From NCBI GenBank assembly GCA_018712665.1, contig DVGP01000262.1, positions 1-41,542 on the forward strand: 41,542 nucleotides of DNA. Direction: 5' to 3'. The notes beneath the pieces were generated by a model. The model had not been told where the DNA came from and did not search any database. It saw only the letters and a program-made list of their open reading frames with translations. The DNA is from Candidatus Pelethomonas intestinigallinarum. GTDB lineage: Bacteria; Bacillota; Clostridia; Oscillospirales; Oscillospiraceae. This document shows positions 1 through 7,398 of this stretch, one piece after another (position 1 is the first letter of the stretch; the number at the start of each line of letters is the position of its first letter). A program made the position numbers and the translations under genes.

Positions 1-416
1 CCGTTGGACATCTGCAGGCGGTAGAAGTCCTTCATGGCCTCGCTGCCGCTGCGCTGGCTGCGGACCAGCCGGTCCGGGTCCACGCCCTTCAGGTTCTCCG
101 GGTCCGTGGCGGAGATGGACAGATAGGCCGCCCCCTCCCGGGCGTAGCCGTTGAGCATATCCGCCTGCCACTGGGGGGTGGTGTCGAACACGTCCTCGGC
201 GGCGTTCAGGTACTTCTCCCGGGTCAGGGCGTCATCCCGCCAGTTCATGACGACCTCCCGGCAGCCGGCGGCGTAGGCCGCCTTGGCGCACAGCCGGGCG
301 AACCAGGCGCAGTCCACCGGACAGGCGATCATGAGATTCTGCCCCTTTTGGATGTTCACGCCCACCTCAACCAGCAGGCGGGCATATTCCTGAAATTTCT
401 GTTCCATATTTTCCAT
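1..416 (-). CDS. M29-family aminopeptidase, N-terminal part (cut by left edge)
   Basis: The 138 visible residues match the N-terminus of M29 metallo-aminopeptidases (AmpS/PepS type), cytosolic two-metal enzymes that remove N-terminal residues from peptides. Seen: an opening helix followed by GVNIQKGQNLMI, then AAYAAGCREVVMNW and the family-typical stretch EGAAYLSISATDPENLKGVDP. The catalytic metal ligands lie in the missing C-terminal part. The ATG at 416 is preferred because AAAGGAGG sits about 6 bases upstream; a second ATG at 407 is less well placed. The gene starts 47 bases after the XpaC-like gene on the same strand and is probably the last visible member of that operon. The family call is fairly secure; activity cannot be judged from this fragment. 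Confidence 0.85.
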   Translation of the reverse strand, partial: MENMEQKFQEYARLLVEVGVNIQKGQNLMIACPVDCAWFARLCAKAAYAAGCREVVMNWRDDALTREKYLNAAEDVFDTTPQWQADMLNGYAREGAAYLSISATDPENLKGVDPDRLVRSQRSGSEAMKDFYRLQMSN

Positions 417-463
417 TGGAATCCTCCTTTTCTGTCTCAGTATGTCCTGTGTCGGCGGATTTC

Positions 464-1858
464 TTACAGCTGAAGCTGCTGGAAGCCGCCGTCGTCCTTC
501 TCCTCCGGGGAGGACTGGCTCTGCACAGGCTTTTCCTGTTTTTTCTCCGTCTTGTCGTAGCCGAAGTCCTTGGCCACAGAGGCGGTGTCCCGGTGGAGCA
601 TGGTCTCCATGACCTTGATGTCGCTGACCACGTCCATGGCGTCGGCGGTGTAGAGCTGGTCCAGCTGGTGCTCGAAGCCCTCCACGATGCCGTCCATGGT
701 CTGCTCGATGCGCTCCTTGGCCTCCCGCAGGTGCTCCCCGTCCACGCCGGTCTCCTCGAACTCCGCATAGGCCTCCAGAAGCTTCTGGGTGGTGGGCAGG
801 TAGTAGTCGAAGAAGGTGCGGATCCGCTCCCGCTTCTCCGGATGCTCCTCCACCTCCTTGAAGATCATGGCGCTGACCTGCTCCAGGCGGTCGATCTTCC
901 GGCTGAGGGCCTCGTCGGCAATGCGGTCGTTGACCCGGCGGAAGTCCCGGAGGATACCGGAGTAACCCTCCTCCGCCTCCTTGGGGGGCGGCGGGGCGGC
1001 CTCCTCGGGTTCCTCCTCCTCCACCGTGGCGCCGAAGCGGAGGAAGTAGCCCCGCTCCCGGTCGATGTAGGCGTCCTCCCCCAGGTACCCCTTGTCAATG
1101 AGCTTCTGCAGCTCCCGGGCGGCCTTGGCGGGGCTGCGGTTCACCCGCTTGGCGATCTCATCCAGGGGCATGGCCTCCGCCTCGCCGATGGCGTTGGTGT
1201 AGCGGTTGGTCCGCCGGGCCATGCGGGCCAGGTACTGGCCCCGGCCCCACATGATGCCGCCGGCGGCGGCGAAGCCCAGGCCCATGAACAGGTCCTCCAG
1301 GTAGTAGGTCCAGCCCTGCAGGATCTCCGCCGCGGCGTCCACGCCGACCATAGCGCCCATGACCAGCAGGCACAGGCCGATGACCCGCAGGAGCTTGCCG
1401 GGGAGCTTCTCCGGCTCCTTCTTTTTCTTCTTCTTTTTCTTCGCGGCCTTCTTGGGCGCCGCCGCCTTCCGCTCGTCGGCGGCGAACTCCTTGGCCAGGT
1501 CCTCCGCCGCCCGCTCCACGTCGGCCACAGCCCGGTCCATGTCGGACTGGGCAGCGGCCATGGCGCGGTCCAGGCTCTCCTGGGCGGCGCTCTTTCGGCG
1601 GCTGGCGGTTGCCCGGTTCCCGGCCTCCCTGGCCTTGGCCAGGGCCCGGTCCACCGCGTCCTCCACCGCCGCCTCCATCCGCTCCTCGGCGGAGGGCTTG
1701 CGCTGGGAGGAGGGCGTGGTCCGCCGCTTCCCCTCGCCGAAGATGTTGACAAACAGCAGGATCAGGGCGACAGGCCAGATCCCCAGGGCGAAGAGGACGA
1801 TGATGATGGGCCAGCTGTACCAGCCCGAATTATTTGGTTTTTTCTGGGGCGCGCTCAT
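464..1858 (-). CDS. XpaC-like membrane protein (5-bromo-4-chloroindolyl phosphate hydrolysis family) with extra N-terminal regions
   Basis: A 464-residue protein. A membrane segment lies near residues 14-38, followed by an Ala/Glu/Arg-rich likely coiled coil (about 50-130), a run of lysines (about 140-148), and two more hydrophobic segments (about 155-210). Next comes a winged-helix-like stretch (about 222-272, with PLDEIAKRVNRSPAKAARELQ and a YIDRERGYFLRF wing). The C-terminal third (about 300-430) resembles the XpaC/halogen-hydrolase family, helical and ending in a motif like LDQLYTADAMDVVSDIKVM. The family name comes from a plate phenotype; the true biochemical role is not known. XpaC genes often sit next to TelA-type genes, but none is seen here. 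The start ATG overlaps the stop of the preceding DUF896 gene (ATGA), implying translational coupling. Confidence 0.75.
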   Translation of the reverse strand: MSAPQKKPNNSGWYSWPIIIVLFALGIWPVALILLFVNIFGEGKRRTTPSSQRKPSAEERMEAAVEDAVDRALAKAREAGNRATASRRKSAAQESLDRAMAAAQSDMDRAVADVERAAEDLAKEFAADERKAAAPKKAAKKKKKKKKEPEKLPGKLLRVIGLCLLVMGAMVGVDAAAEILQGWTYYLEDLFMGLGFAAAGGIMWGRGQYLARMARRTNRYTNAIGEAEAMPLDEIAKRVNRSPAKAARELQKLIDKGYLGEDAYIDRERGYFLRFGATVEEEEPEEAAPPPPKEAEEGYSGILRDFRRVNDRIADEALSRKIDRLEQVSAMIFKEVEEHPEKRERIRTFFDYYLPTTQKLLEAYAEFEETGVDGEHLREAKERIEQTMDGIVEGFEHQLDQLYTADAMDVVSDIKVMETMLHRDTASVAKDFGYDKTEKKQEKPVQSQSSPEEKDDGGFQQLQL

Positions 1859-2067
1859 TCCTTCCCCTCTTTTCTCTTCAGCTTGGTCTTGTTCCCCTTG
1901 TGGTCCACCACATAGGTGTTGTCCAGGTGGCGGCGGAGGCTGCCCAGCACCGCGTCGGCGTACTCCCGGCGGAGGGCCTCCCGCTCGGCGCGCTCCTCCT
2001 CCGTCAGCCCCTCCGCCTTGTGCTTCCGGGCCAGCTCGTTGATCCGGTCTATCTTATGCTGCTCCAT
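1855..2067 (-). CDS. DUF896 (YnzC-type) small protein
   Basis: A 70-residue protein with the DUF896 pattern: an N-terminal helical hairpin beginning KIDRINELARKHKAEGLTEEE, then a conserved region containing YVVDHKGNK. Family members are about 60-80 residues, small, cytosolic and helical; the Bacillus subtilis relative YnzC has an NMR structure but no firmly assigned function. GCAAAGGAG lies just upstream of the ATG. The stop overlaps the XpaC-like start by four bases, so the two are likely translated together. The family call is strong and the function unknown. Confidence 0.88.
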   Translation of the reverse strand: MEQHKIDRINELARKHKAEGLTEEERAEREALRREYADAVLGSLRRHLDNTYVVDHKGNKTKLKRKEGKE

Positions 2068-2100
2068 ATCCTGCGCTCCTTTGCTCCGCCTGCCGGCGGT

Positions 2101-2886
2101 CTATCCGTAGCGGTCCATCTCCAGGATGATTCGCCCTTTTTTTGATGTGCGGCCGCACTCCCGGACCACGGCCCTGCCGAAGCCCCGGGCGGTGACCACG
2201 GCCCCCTCCCCCACCGGCTTGTCCGGCTTGAGGCAGGGGGTGTGGTCCAGGGACACCCGCCCCGCGGCGATGAGCTCCCCGGCCCGCCCCCGGCTCATGG
2301 AGAAGGCGGCGGAGACCACCGCGTCCAGCCGCATGGAGGAGACGGTGTCCTGGACCCGGGTGACTTTCACCTCCGGGACCAGCAGCTCCTCCCTGCCGAT
2401 CTCCGTCACCGTCAGCCGGGTGCGCCCGGCGCTGTCCCACTCCCGCAGGAAGAACTCCCCCAGGGAGGGGGAGGCCACCACGTCGGCGCTGTGGGGGCTC
2501 ACCAGGATGTCCCCCACCCGCTCCCGGGTGATCCCCAGGCCCATGAGGCTGCCCAGGATATCCCGGTGGGTGAGGACGGCGTCCTTGTCCCGAAAGGCGG
2601 CCCGGAAGAAGGCCAGCTCCCCGGCGGCGTCCTCCGCCCAGTCGGGGAGGAAGGCCAGGAGCTTCCGCTCCGCCCCCTCATAGCCCCCGTCAAAGACATA
2701 GCCGGAGCGGACGCCCAGGGTGTTCAGCAGGGCCTGGGCCATGGCCTGCTCCCGGGGGCTCAAAAACACGGTGGCGGCGGGGATGCCCCGGCGCTCCGCT
2801 TTCTCGTACTGATCCAGGACCCGGGCCAGCAGCAGCCGGTCCGCGGGGTCCGACGCCACACGGGCGATGACAGCGGCCTTATCCAT
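2101..2886 (-). CDS. YlmH-like S4-domain RNA-binding protein
   Basis: A 261-residue protein of the YlmH family. The N-terminal region includes the conserved FLSPREQAMA and FVFDGG-like (YVFDGGYEGAERK) segments. The middle carries GDILV, as in YlmH proteins, and the last 70 residues form an S4 RNA-binding fold (RLDAVVSAAFSMSRGRAGELIAAGRV). YlmH relatives act on ribosomes (rescue or quality control) and lie near division genes in other Firmicutes; that is family knowledge, not visible here. The ATG at 2886 lies inside the end of the ABC exporter gene (8-base overlap), so it is co-transcribed. It is not in the sepF/divIVA neighbourhood usual for ylmH. Confidence 0.85.
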   Translation of the reverse strand: MDKAAVIARVASDPADRLLLARVLDQYEKAERRGIPAATVFLSPREQAMAQALLNTLGVRSGYVFDGGYEGAERKLLAFLPDWAEDAAGELAFFRAAFRDKDAVLTHRDILGSLMGLGITRERVGDILVSPHSADVVASPSLGEFFLREWDSAGRTRLTVTEIGREELLVPEVKVTRVQDTVSSMRLDAVVSAAFSMSRGRAGELIAAGRVSLDHTPCLKPDKPVGEGAVVTARGFGRAVVRECGRTSKKGRIILEMDRYG

Positions 2887-4630
2887 GGAGGTTCTGGGTG
2901 TTGTAGAGCTGGGCGTAGTCCCCGCCCTTGGCCAGCAGCTCCTGGTGGGCGCCCTCCTCGGTGATGACCCCGTCCCGGATGACCAGGATGCGGCTGGCGT
3001 TGCGGACGGTGCTCAGCCGGTGGGCGATGATGAGGGTGGTGCGGCCCTTGGCCAGCTCGTCGAAGGCCCGCTGGATCTTGGCCTCGGTGACGCTGTCCAG
3101 GGCGGAGGTGGCCTCGTCCAGGATCAGAATGGGCGGGTTCTTCAGGAAGATCCGGGCGATGGAGATCCGCTGCTTCTGTCCGCCGGAGAGGAGGGCCCCC
3201 CGCTCGCCCACGTAGGTGTCGAAGCCCTGGGGCATGGCCATGATGTCGTCGTAGATCTCCGCCCGCCGGGCCGCCTCGATGACCTCGTCGGTGGTGGCCC
3301 CGGGCCGGCCGTAGCGGATGTTCTCCATGATGCTGGCGGCGAAGAGGAACACGTCCTGCTGCACCACGCCGATGTTCCGCCGCAGGCTCTTCTGGGTCAC
3401 GTCCCGGACGTCGTGGCCGTCGATGGTGATGCTGCCCTCCCCCACGTCGTAGAACCGGGGGATCAGGTTGCACAAGGTGGACTTGCCGCCGCCGGAGGGA
3501 CCCACGATGGCGATGGTCTCCCCGGGCTTGACGTGGAGGGACACGTGGTGGAGGACCTCGGTGTCGTCCCGCTCGTAGGCGAAGCTCACGTCGCTCACGT
3601 CGATCTGCCCCCGCACGTTCGTCAGCTCCAGGGCGTCGGGCTTGTCCTTCAGGTCCGGCTCGATGCGCATGAGCTCCACGAACCGCCGCAGGCCCGCGAA
3701 ACCGTTGACCAGCATCTCCGAGAGGTTGGAGAGCTTGCGGATGGGGTTGATGAAGGTGGAGGTGTAGAGGCTGAAGGTGATCAGGTCCACGTAGGTCATC
3801 TGCCCGTCCATGATGAGCAGGCCGCCCACGGCGATGACCGTCACGGGCATGATGCACAGGAAGAACTCCATGGAGGAGTTGAAGCGGGCCATGGCCCGGT
3901 AGTAGTCCCGCTTGGAGGTCTTGAACCGCTCGTTGGCCCCCTGGAACTTCTCGCTCTCCGCCCCCTCGTTGGAGAAGGCCTTGGCGGTACGCATGCCGGA
4001 GATCGTGGACTCGATGTCCGCGTTGATGCCGGCGGTGGTCTGCTTCACCCGCTTGGAGGTCTCCGCCATGCTCCGGCGGTTGAGGAACACCACCACCATG
4101 AACAGGGGGATCAGGATCAGCAGCACCAGGGCCAGGCGCCACTGGATGGTGAACATGATGGCGATGGCGCCCACCACCGTCACCCCGGAGATGAACACGT
4201 CCTCCGGGCCGTGGTGGGCCAGCTCCGTGATGTCGAAGAGCTCCGCCGTCATCCGGCTCATCAGGTGGCCGGTGCGGTTTTTGTCGTAAAAGCCGAAGGA
4301 CAGGGTCTGGAGGTGGCTGAACAGGTCCCGGCGGATATCCGCCTCCACCAGCACGCCGAAGGTGTGGCCCCAGTAGGTGACGATGTACTGCATGACCGAG
4401 CGGATCAGATAGGCCGCCAGGAGAATCAGGATCACCGCCACAAAGGCTTGGAAGCGCCCCTCGGGGATCAGCTCATACATGCACATTCTGGACAGATAGG
4501 GGAAGCCCAGGTCCACCAGGGAGATCACCAGGGCGCAGACCATGTCCAGAAGAAACAGCCCCATGTGGGGCCGGAAATAGCTGAGAAAAATGCCCATAAG
4601 GCTCTGCTTATGGAAGTTCCGCTTGGTCAT
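2879..4630 (-). CDS. ABC transporter, fused permease and ATPase (type IV exporter, half-transporter)
   Basis: A 583-residue half-transporter of the BmrA/MsbA/Sav1866 type. The N-terminal half carries six hydrophobic segments (about residues 20-320) and the C-terminal half the nucleotide-binding domain. Seen: Walker A GPSGGGKS (377-384), ABC signature LSGGQKQR (481-488), Walker B ILILDE (501-506), then the D-loop SALD and the H-loop IIAHR. All catalytic positions are present, so it is probably an active homodimeric exporter in the cytoplasmic membrane. Substrate cannot be told; lipids or drugs are typical. It is the first gene of the leftward operon, with its own promoter just upstream. GGAG is placed 8 bases before the ATG. 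Confidence 0.93.
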   Translation of the reverse strand: MTKRNFHKQSLMGIFLSYFRPHMGLFLLDMVCALVISLVDLGFPYLSRMCMYELIPEGRFQAFVAVILILLAAYLIRSVMQYIVTYWGHTFGVLVEADIRRDLFSHLQTLSFGFYDKNRTGHLMSRMTAELFDITELAHHGPEDVFISGVTVVGAIAIMFTIQWRLALVLLILIPLFMVVVFLNRRSMAETSKRVKQTTAGINADIESTISGMRTAKAFSNEGAESEKFQGANERFKTSKRDYYRAMARFNSSMEFFLCIMPVTVIAVGGLLIMDGQMTYVDLITFSLYTSTFINPIRKLSNLSEMLVNGFAGLRRFVELMRIEPDLKDKPDALELTNVRGQIDVSDVSFAYERDDTEVLHHVSLHVKPGETIAIVGPSGGGKSTLCNLIPRFYDVGEGSITIDGHDVRDVTQKSLRRNIGVVQQDVFLFAASIMENIRYGRPGATTDEVIEAARRAEIYDDIMAMPQGFDTYVGERGALLSGGQKQRISIARIFLKNPPILILDEATSALDSVTEAKIQRAFDELAKGRTTLIIAHRLSTVRNASRILVIRDGVITEEGAHQELLAKGGDYAQLYNTQNLHG

Positions 4631-4644
4631 TTGCTGTCTCCTTG

Positions 4645-4665
4645 CTCACTAAAATTCACAGTGAG
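4645..4665. promoter_or_regulatory. Inverted repeat between the exporter promoter and its start codon
   Basis: CTCACT at 4645-4650 and AGTGAG at 4660-4665 form a perfect 6-bp inverted repeat with a 9-base spacer, lying just downstream of the -10 box. The position would suit a repressor operator, but no adjacent regulator gene is obvious and a short mRNA hairpin is equally possible. Confidence 0.3.
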
Positions 4666-4667
4666 AT

Positions 4668-4696
4668 ATTGTAGCATATCCCGCGGCCCGTTGCAA
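4668..4696 (-). promoter_or_regulatory. Housekeeping-type promoter of the ABC exporter operon
   Basis: On the minus strand TTGCAA (4696-4691) and TACAAT (4673-4668) are separated by 17 bases, which matches a sigma-A promoter closely. It would drive the exporter, YlmH-like, DUF896, XpaC-like and M29 genes. Confidence 0.65.
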
Positions 4697-4768
4697 CACC
4701 GGCGGAGGCCGCCGGGCTGGATTTCCGATCCGGACCGGCGGAAAATGGATCGCCGCCGCGCCAGGGCG

Positions 4769-5020
4769 TCAGTCCGGGGAGAGTCCCTTCAGGGACCGGA
4801 TGCAGCCGGAGCAGACATTTTTCCCCCGAAACACGGACACATCCTTGGCGGAGTCGCAGAAGATGCAGGTGGGAGCGTACTTCTTCAGGACCACAGCGTT
4901 GCCGTCCACAAAGATCTCCATCTGGTCCTTCACGCTGATGTCCAGCGTTCGGCGCAGCTCCGCGGGCAGGACGATCCGCCCCAGTTCATCCACTCGCCTG
5001 ACAATACCGGTAGATTTCAT
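4769..5020 (-). CDS. AbrB/SpoVT-type transition regulator with C-terminal zinc knuckle
   Basis: An 83-residue DNA-binding protein. Residues 1-48 are a swapped-hairpin AbrB domain (MKSTGIVRRVDELGRIVLP, the classic opening). Residues 52-73 add a CxxC-14-CxxC knuckle (Cys52, Cys55, Cys70, Cys73) typical of clostridial AbrB-like regulators and probably zinc-binding. Such proteins are dimeric or tetrameric regulators of growth-phase and sporulation genes. The ATG at 5020 is chosen over a GTG at 5023 because AGGGGG lies about 8 bases upstream and the family begins at this methionine. It is divergent from spmA-spmB; whether it controls them is not shown. The exact target set is unknown. Confidence 0.9.
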   Translation of the reverse strand: MKSTGIVRRVDELGRIVLPAELRRTLDISVKDQMEIFVDGNAVVLKKYAPTCIFCDSAKDVSVFRGKNVCSGCIRSLKGLSPD

Positions 5021-5080
5021 CACACGAACCCCCTAAAATCAACTGGGCATATGCTGACAAGCTGATAAAGTTTATATTTT

Positions 5081-5110
5081 ATCATATCACGAATCCAGGT
5101 GGCGCTTCAA
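5081..5110 (-). promoter_or_regulatory. Possible promoter of the AbrB-type regulator
   Basis: On the minus strand TTGAAG (5110-5105) and TATGAT (5086-5081) are separated by 18 bases in an AT-rich stretch. It is an acceptable sigma-A-like match; the leader to the start codon would be about 55 bases. Confidence 0.4.
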
Positions 5111-5215
5111 CAAAAAACGGGGAAATTCGCGCTGTTTTTCTGGTATGCGGTCCGCTGTTTGCCGCTATACATGTAGGGACGGCCTTTATCAAATCAGCGG
5201 AGGAGCGTGAAACGT

Positions 5216-5794
5216 ATGGCGATGGCCTGGGTGTGGACGGGGATGGTGGCGGTTTCGGTGGTCTACGGCTGGTTCAACGGCACCATCGCGGCGGTGGGGG
5301 ACGCCGCCCTGGAGGGAGCCGGCGCGGCGGTGGAGCTGTGCCTGACCATGGCGGGGATCCTGTGCCTTTGGAGCGGTACTATGGCGGTGATGGACGCCTG
5401 CGGCCTCACCGACGGTCTCAGCCGCCTGTTCCGGCCTGTTCTCAGCCGCCTGCTGCCAAAGGCCTGCCGGGACCCGGAGACCCTGGCGGCTCTCTCGGGG
5501 AACGTCAGCTGCAACCTGCTGGGCCTGGGCAACGCCGCCACGCCCCTGGGCATCCAGGCCGCCCGGCGGATGGCGTCCGGCTGCGGAGGCCGGGCCAGCG
5601 ACGAGCTGTGTATGCTGGTGGTGCTCAACACCGCCTCCATCCAGCTCCTGCCCACCACCGTGGCGGGGGTCCGCTCCGCCCTGGGGGCGGAGAGCGCCTT
5701 CGACATCCTGCCGGCGGTGTGGCTGGCCTCCGCCCTGTCGGTGACGGCGGGGCTCCTGGCGGCGAAAATTTTCTCCCGCCTCTGGCGGAAGTGA
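5216..5794 (+). CDS. spmA: Spore maturation protein A
   Basis: A 192-residue integral membrane protein of the nucleoside-recognition (Gate) family. SpmA acts with SpmB in forespore/spore core dehydration in Bacillus and Clostridium. Seen: a hydrophobic N-terminal helix, then SGNVSCNLLGLGNAATPLGI, the conserved signature of SpmA, and a C-terminal membrane segment. The ATG at 5216 is preferred because GGAGGAG (5199-5205) is then 10 bases upstream; an in-frame GTG at 5207 would leave only 3 bases. spmB follows after a 12-base gap, so the two form an operon. No clear sporulation sigma-factor promoter could be read upstream. Confidence 0.92.
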   Translation: MAMAWVWTGMVAVSVVYGWFNGTIAAVGDAALEGAGAAVELCLTMAGILCLWSGTMAVMDACGLTDGLSRLFRPVLSRLLPKACRDPETLAALSGNVSCNLLGLGNAATPLGIQAARRMASGCGGRASDELCMLVVLNTASIQLLPTTVAGVRSALGAESAFDILPAVWLASALSVTAGLLAAKIFSRLWRK

Positions 5795-5806
5795 GGGGGC
5801 GGGAAA

Positions 5807-6328
5807 ATGGACTACTCCGCCTATGTGGTTCCCCTGCTGCTGGCCTTCGTGGCCCTCTTTGCCCTGGCCAAGCGGGTCAACGTCTACGAAGCCCTGACCC
5901 GGGGGGCCTCCCAGGGCCTCAGCATCCTGGGCTCCATCCTCCCCTCTTTGGTGGGGCTGATGACCGCGGTGTATATGCTTCGGGCCTCCGGGGCCATGGA
6001 GGCCCTGGGCCAGCTCCTGGCCCCCGTGCTCATCCGCCTGGGCATCCCTCCGGAGACCGCCAGCCTTCTGCTCATCCGCCCTGTCAGCGGCAGCGGGGCC
6101 CTGGCCGTGGGCAGCGAACTCATGTCCGCATTTGGCCCCGATTCCTACATCGGCCGGGTGGCGGCGGTGATGCTGGGCAGCAGCGAGACCACCTTCTACG
6201 CCGTGGCCGTGTACTTCGGCGCCGCCGGGATCCACCGCACCCGCTACGCCATCCCCGCCGCCCTTATCGCGGACCTGGCTGGCTTTGCCGCCTCCGCCTT
6301 CGCCGTGCGGCTGTTCTTCGGGGGATAA
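5807..6328 (+). CDS. spmB: Spore maturation protein B
   Basis: A 173-residue membrane protein and partner of SpmA. Seen: hydrophobic segments near residues 4-20, 38-62 and 150-170, plus the SpmB-typical run LLIRPVSGSGAL followed by SSETTFYAVAVYFGAAG. This Ser-Glu-Thr-Thr-Phe-Tyr motif is highly conserved in the family. Length agrees with known SpmB (about 170-180 residues). It starts 12 bases after spmA with GAGGGGGCGGG upstream, and a strong terminator follows. The pair is expected to be expressed in sporulating cells and to affect spore water content and heat resistance. Confidence 0.93.
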   Translation: MDYSAYVVPLLLAFVALFALAKRVNVYEALTRGASQGLSILGSILPSLVGLMTAVYMLRASGAMEALGQLLAPVLIRLGIPPETASLLLIRPVSGSGALAVGSELMSAFGPDSYIGRVAAVMLGSSETTFYAVAVYFGAAGIHRTRYAIPAALIADLAGFAASAFAVRLFFGG

Positions 6329-6335
6329 CGTCAAG

Positions 6336-6370
6336 AGGCCGGAGCGTTCCGCTCCGGCCTCCCATTTTTT
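6336..6370 (+). terminator. Rho-independent terminator after spmB
   Basis: An 11-bp perfect stem (6336-6346 with 6350-6360, loop TTC) is followed by CCC then ATTTTTT. It ends the spmA-spmB transcript before the converging nucleotidyltransferase gene. Confidence 0.9.
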
Positions 6371-6374
6371 GTTC

Positions 6375-7301
6375 TCAAACGCCCCAGAGGTTTTCCGGGT
6401 ACAGCCCCCGGGCGGTCATGTCCGCCAGGGCCGCCACCACCCCGGGCTTATCCTCCCGGTAGGTGACGCCGTACCACTTGTCCTCGCTGGGGAGGACCTG
6501 AACCTGGGCCTTTCCCTCCCCGATGAGCCGGCTGACCAGCAGCGGCAGGTAGAACTCCCCCTTCTCCGGGTTCTCCGCCAAAATCCGGTCCAGAAACTCC
6601 GGGAACCGGGCCTCGCCCTCGTCCACGAAGCTCCGCTGAAACCCCCAGAAGTTCATAGACACCGGGGTGCTCCCCGGCAGGGGGACCCAGGTCTCGCCGC
6701 CGTCCAGGGTGGAGCGGGCGTCGGAGCCGTCCTTCTCGATGCGGGTGTGCTCCACCACCTCCCGCAGCAGTCCGTCCTCCCCTACCCGGCACACGCCCCG
6801 GGCCACGCTGCCGTTGTCGGTGACGGTGTTGCCCAGCAGGTAGCTGACCATGGCGTACCGCTGGGGGACGGCGGCCTCATCCTGGGTGGAGAGGAAGTCG
6901 TAGATGAGCCGGAAGGCCTCCGGCCCGTAGTAGTCGTCGGAGTTAATGACGGCGAAGGGGCCGCGGATCAGATCCCGGGCCGCCAGCACCGCGTGGGTGG
7001 TGCCCCAGGGCTTCTTCCGCCCGGCGGGCACGGCGTACCCCGCCGGCAGATCGTCCAGCTCCTGGAAGGCGTACTCCACCTGGATGCCCCGGGCGATCCG
7101 GTCCCCCACCAGACGGCGGAAGTCCTCCTCCAGCGCCCGCTTGATGACGAAAATCACCTTCTCAAAGCCCGCCCGGCGGGCGTCGTAGATCGAGTAGTCG
7201 ATGATGCTCTGGCCGTGTCCAGCCACGCTGTCCATCTGCTTGAGTCCCCCGTAGCGGCTGCCCATCCCCGCGGCCAGCACCACCAATACCGGTTTGTTCA
7301 T
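6375..7301 (-). CDS. Sugar-phosphate nucleotidyltransferase-like protein
   Basis: A 308-residue protein of the NTP-transferase superfamily. The N-terminal Rossmann-like domain has LAAGMGSRYGGLKQ (residues 8-21, nucleotide-binding loop) and VINSDDYYG (about 120), whose aspartates bind metal. WGTTHAVLAAR lies between them. The C-terminal part (FWGFQRSFVDEGEARFPEFL) is typical of a clostridial group of unassigned nucleotidyltransferases. It probably joins a nucleoside triphosphate to a sugar phosphate, but the sugar is not predictable. Start at 7301: GGAGGAG lies 7 bases upstream of this ATG, whereas an upstream in-frame extension lacks the family pattern. It is a single-gene unit with its own promoter. 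Confidence 0.85.
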   Translation of the reverse strand: MNKPVLVVLAAGMGSRYGGLKQMDSVAGHGQSIIDYSIYDARRAGFEKVIFVIKRALEEDFRRLVGDRIARGIQVEYAFQELDDLPAGYAVPAGRKKPWGTTHAVLAARDLIRGPFAVINSDDYYGPEAFRLIYDFLSTQDEAAVPQRYAMVSYLLGNTVTDNGSVARGVCRVGEDGLLREVVEHTRIEKDGSDARSTLDGGETWVPLPGSTPVSMNFWGFQRSFVDEGEARFPEFLDRILAENPEKGEFYLPLLVSRLIGEGKAQVQVLPSEDKWYGVTYREDKPGVVAALADMTARGLYPENLWGV

Positions 7302-7325
7302 TGTCTCGCTCCTCCATCTTTTGTT

Positions 7326-7343
7326 CCGGCCGTTCCCGGCCGG
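7326..7343 (-). promoter_or_regulatory. Hairpin in the leader of the nucleotidyltransferase mRNA
   Basis: CCGGCCG (7326-7332) and CGGCCGG (7337-7343) form a perfect 7-bp stem with a TTCC loop, between the promoter and the ribosome site. No U-tract follows, so it is more likely an mRNA-stability or translation feature than a terminator. Confidence 0.35.
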
Positions 7344-7356
7344 TCTCCTCGGGGAC

Positions 7357-7385
7357 AGCATACCACAACCGGCGGGGAATGTAAA
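7357..7385 (-). promoter_or_regulatory. Promoter of the nucleotidyltransferase gene
   Basis: On the minus strand TTTACA (7385-7380) and TATGCT (7362-7357) are separated by 17 bases, a reasonable sigma-A match in the gap after the second Csp-type protease gene. Confidence 0.5.
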
Positions 7386-7398
7386 CGGGCAAACGGAG

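Noticed and set aside
416..1915. Long open frame on the plus strand opposite the XpaC-like gene
   Set aside because: It is a GC-rich shadow: its translation is rich in Leu, Val, Gly and His without any family motif, whereas the minus-strand frame has recognisable domains and a ribosome site.
2867..5065. 732-residue open frame on the plus strand across the ABC exporter and the AbrB-type gene
   Set aside because: It has a compositionally biased translation without motifs and runs opposite several genes with clear families; typical of high-GC DNA.
5111..5205. A sigma-E promoter for spmA-spmB
   Set aside because: TATACATG near 5166-5174 only loosely resembles the -10 element and no matching -35 element was found.
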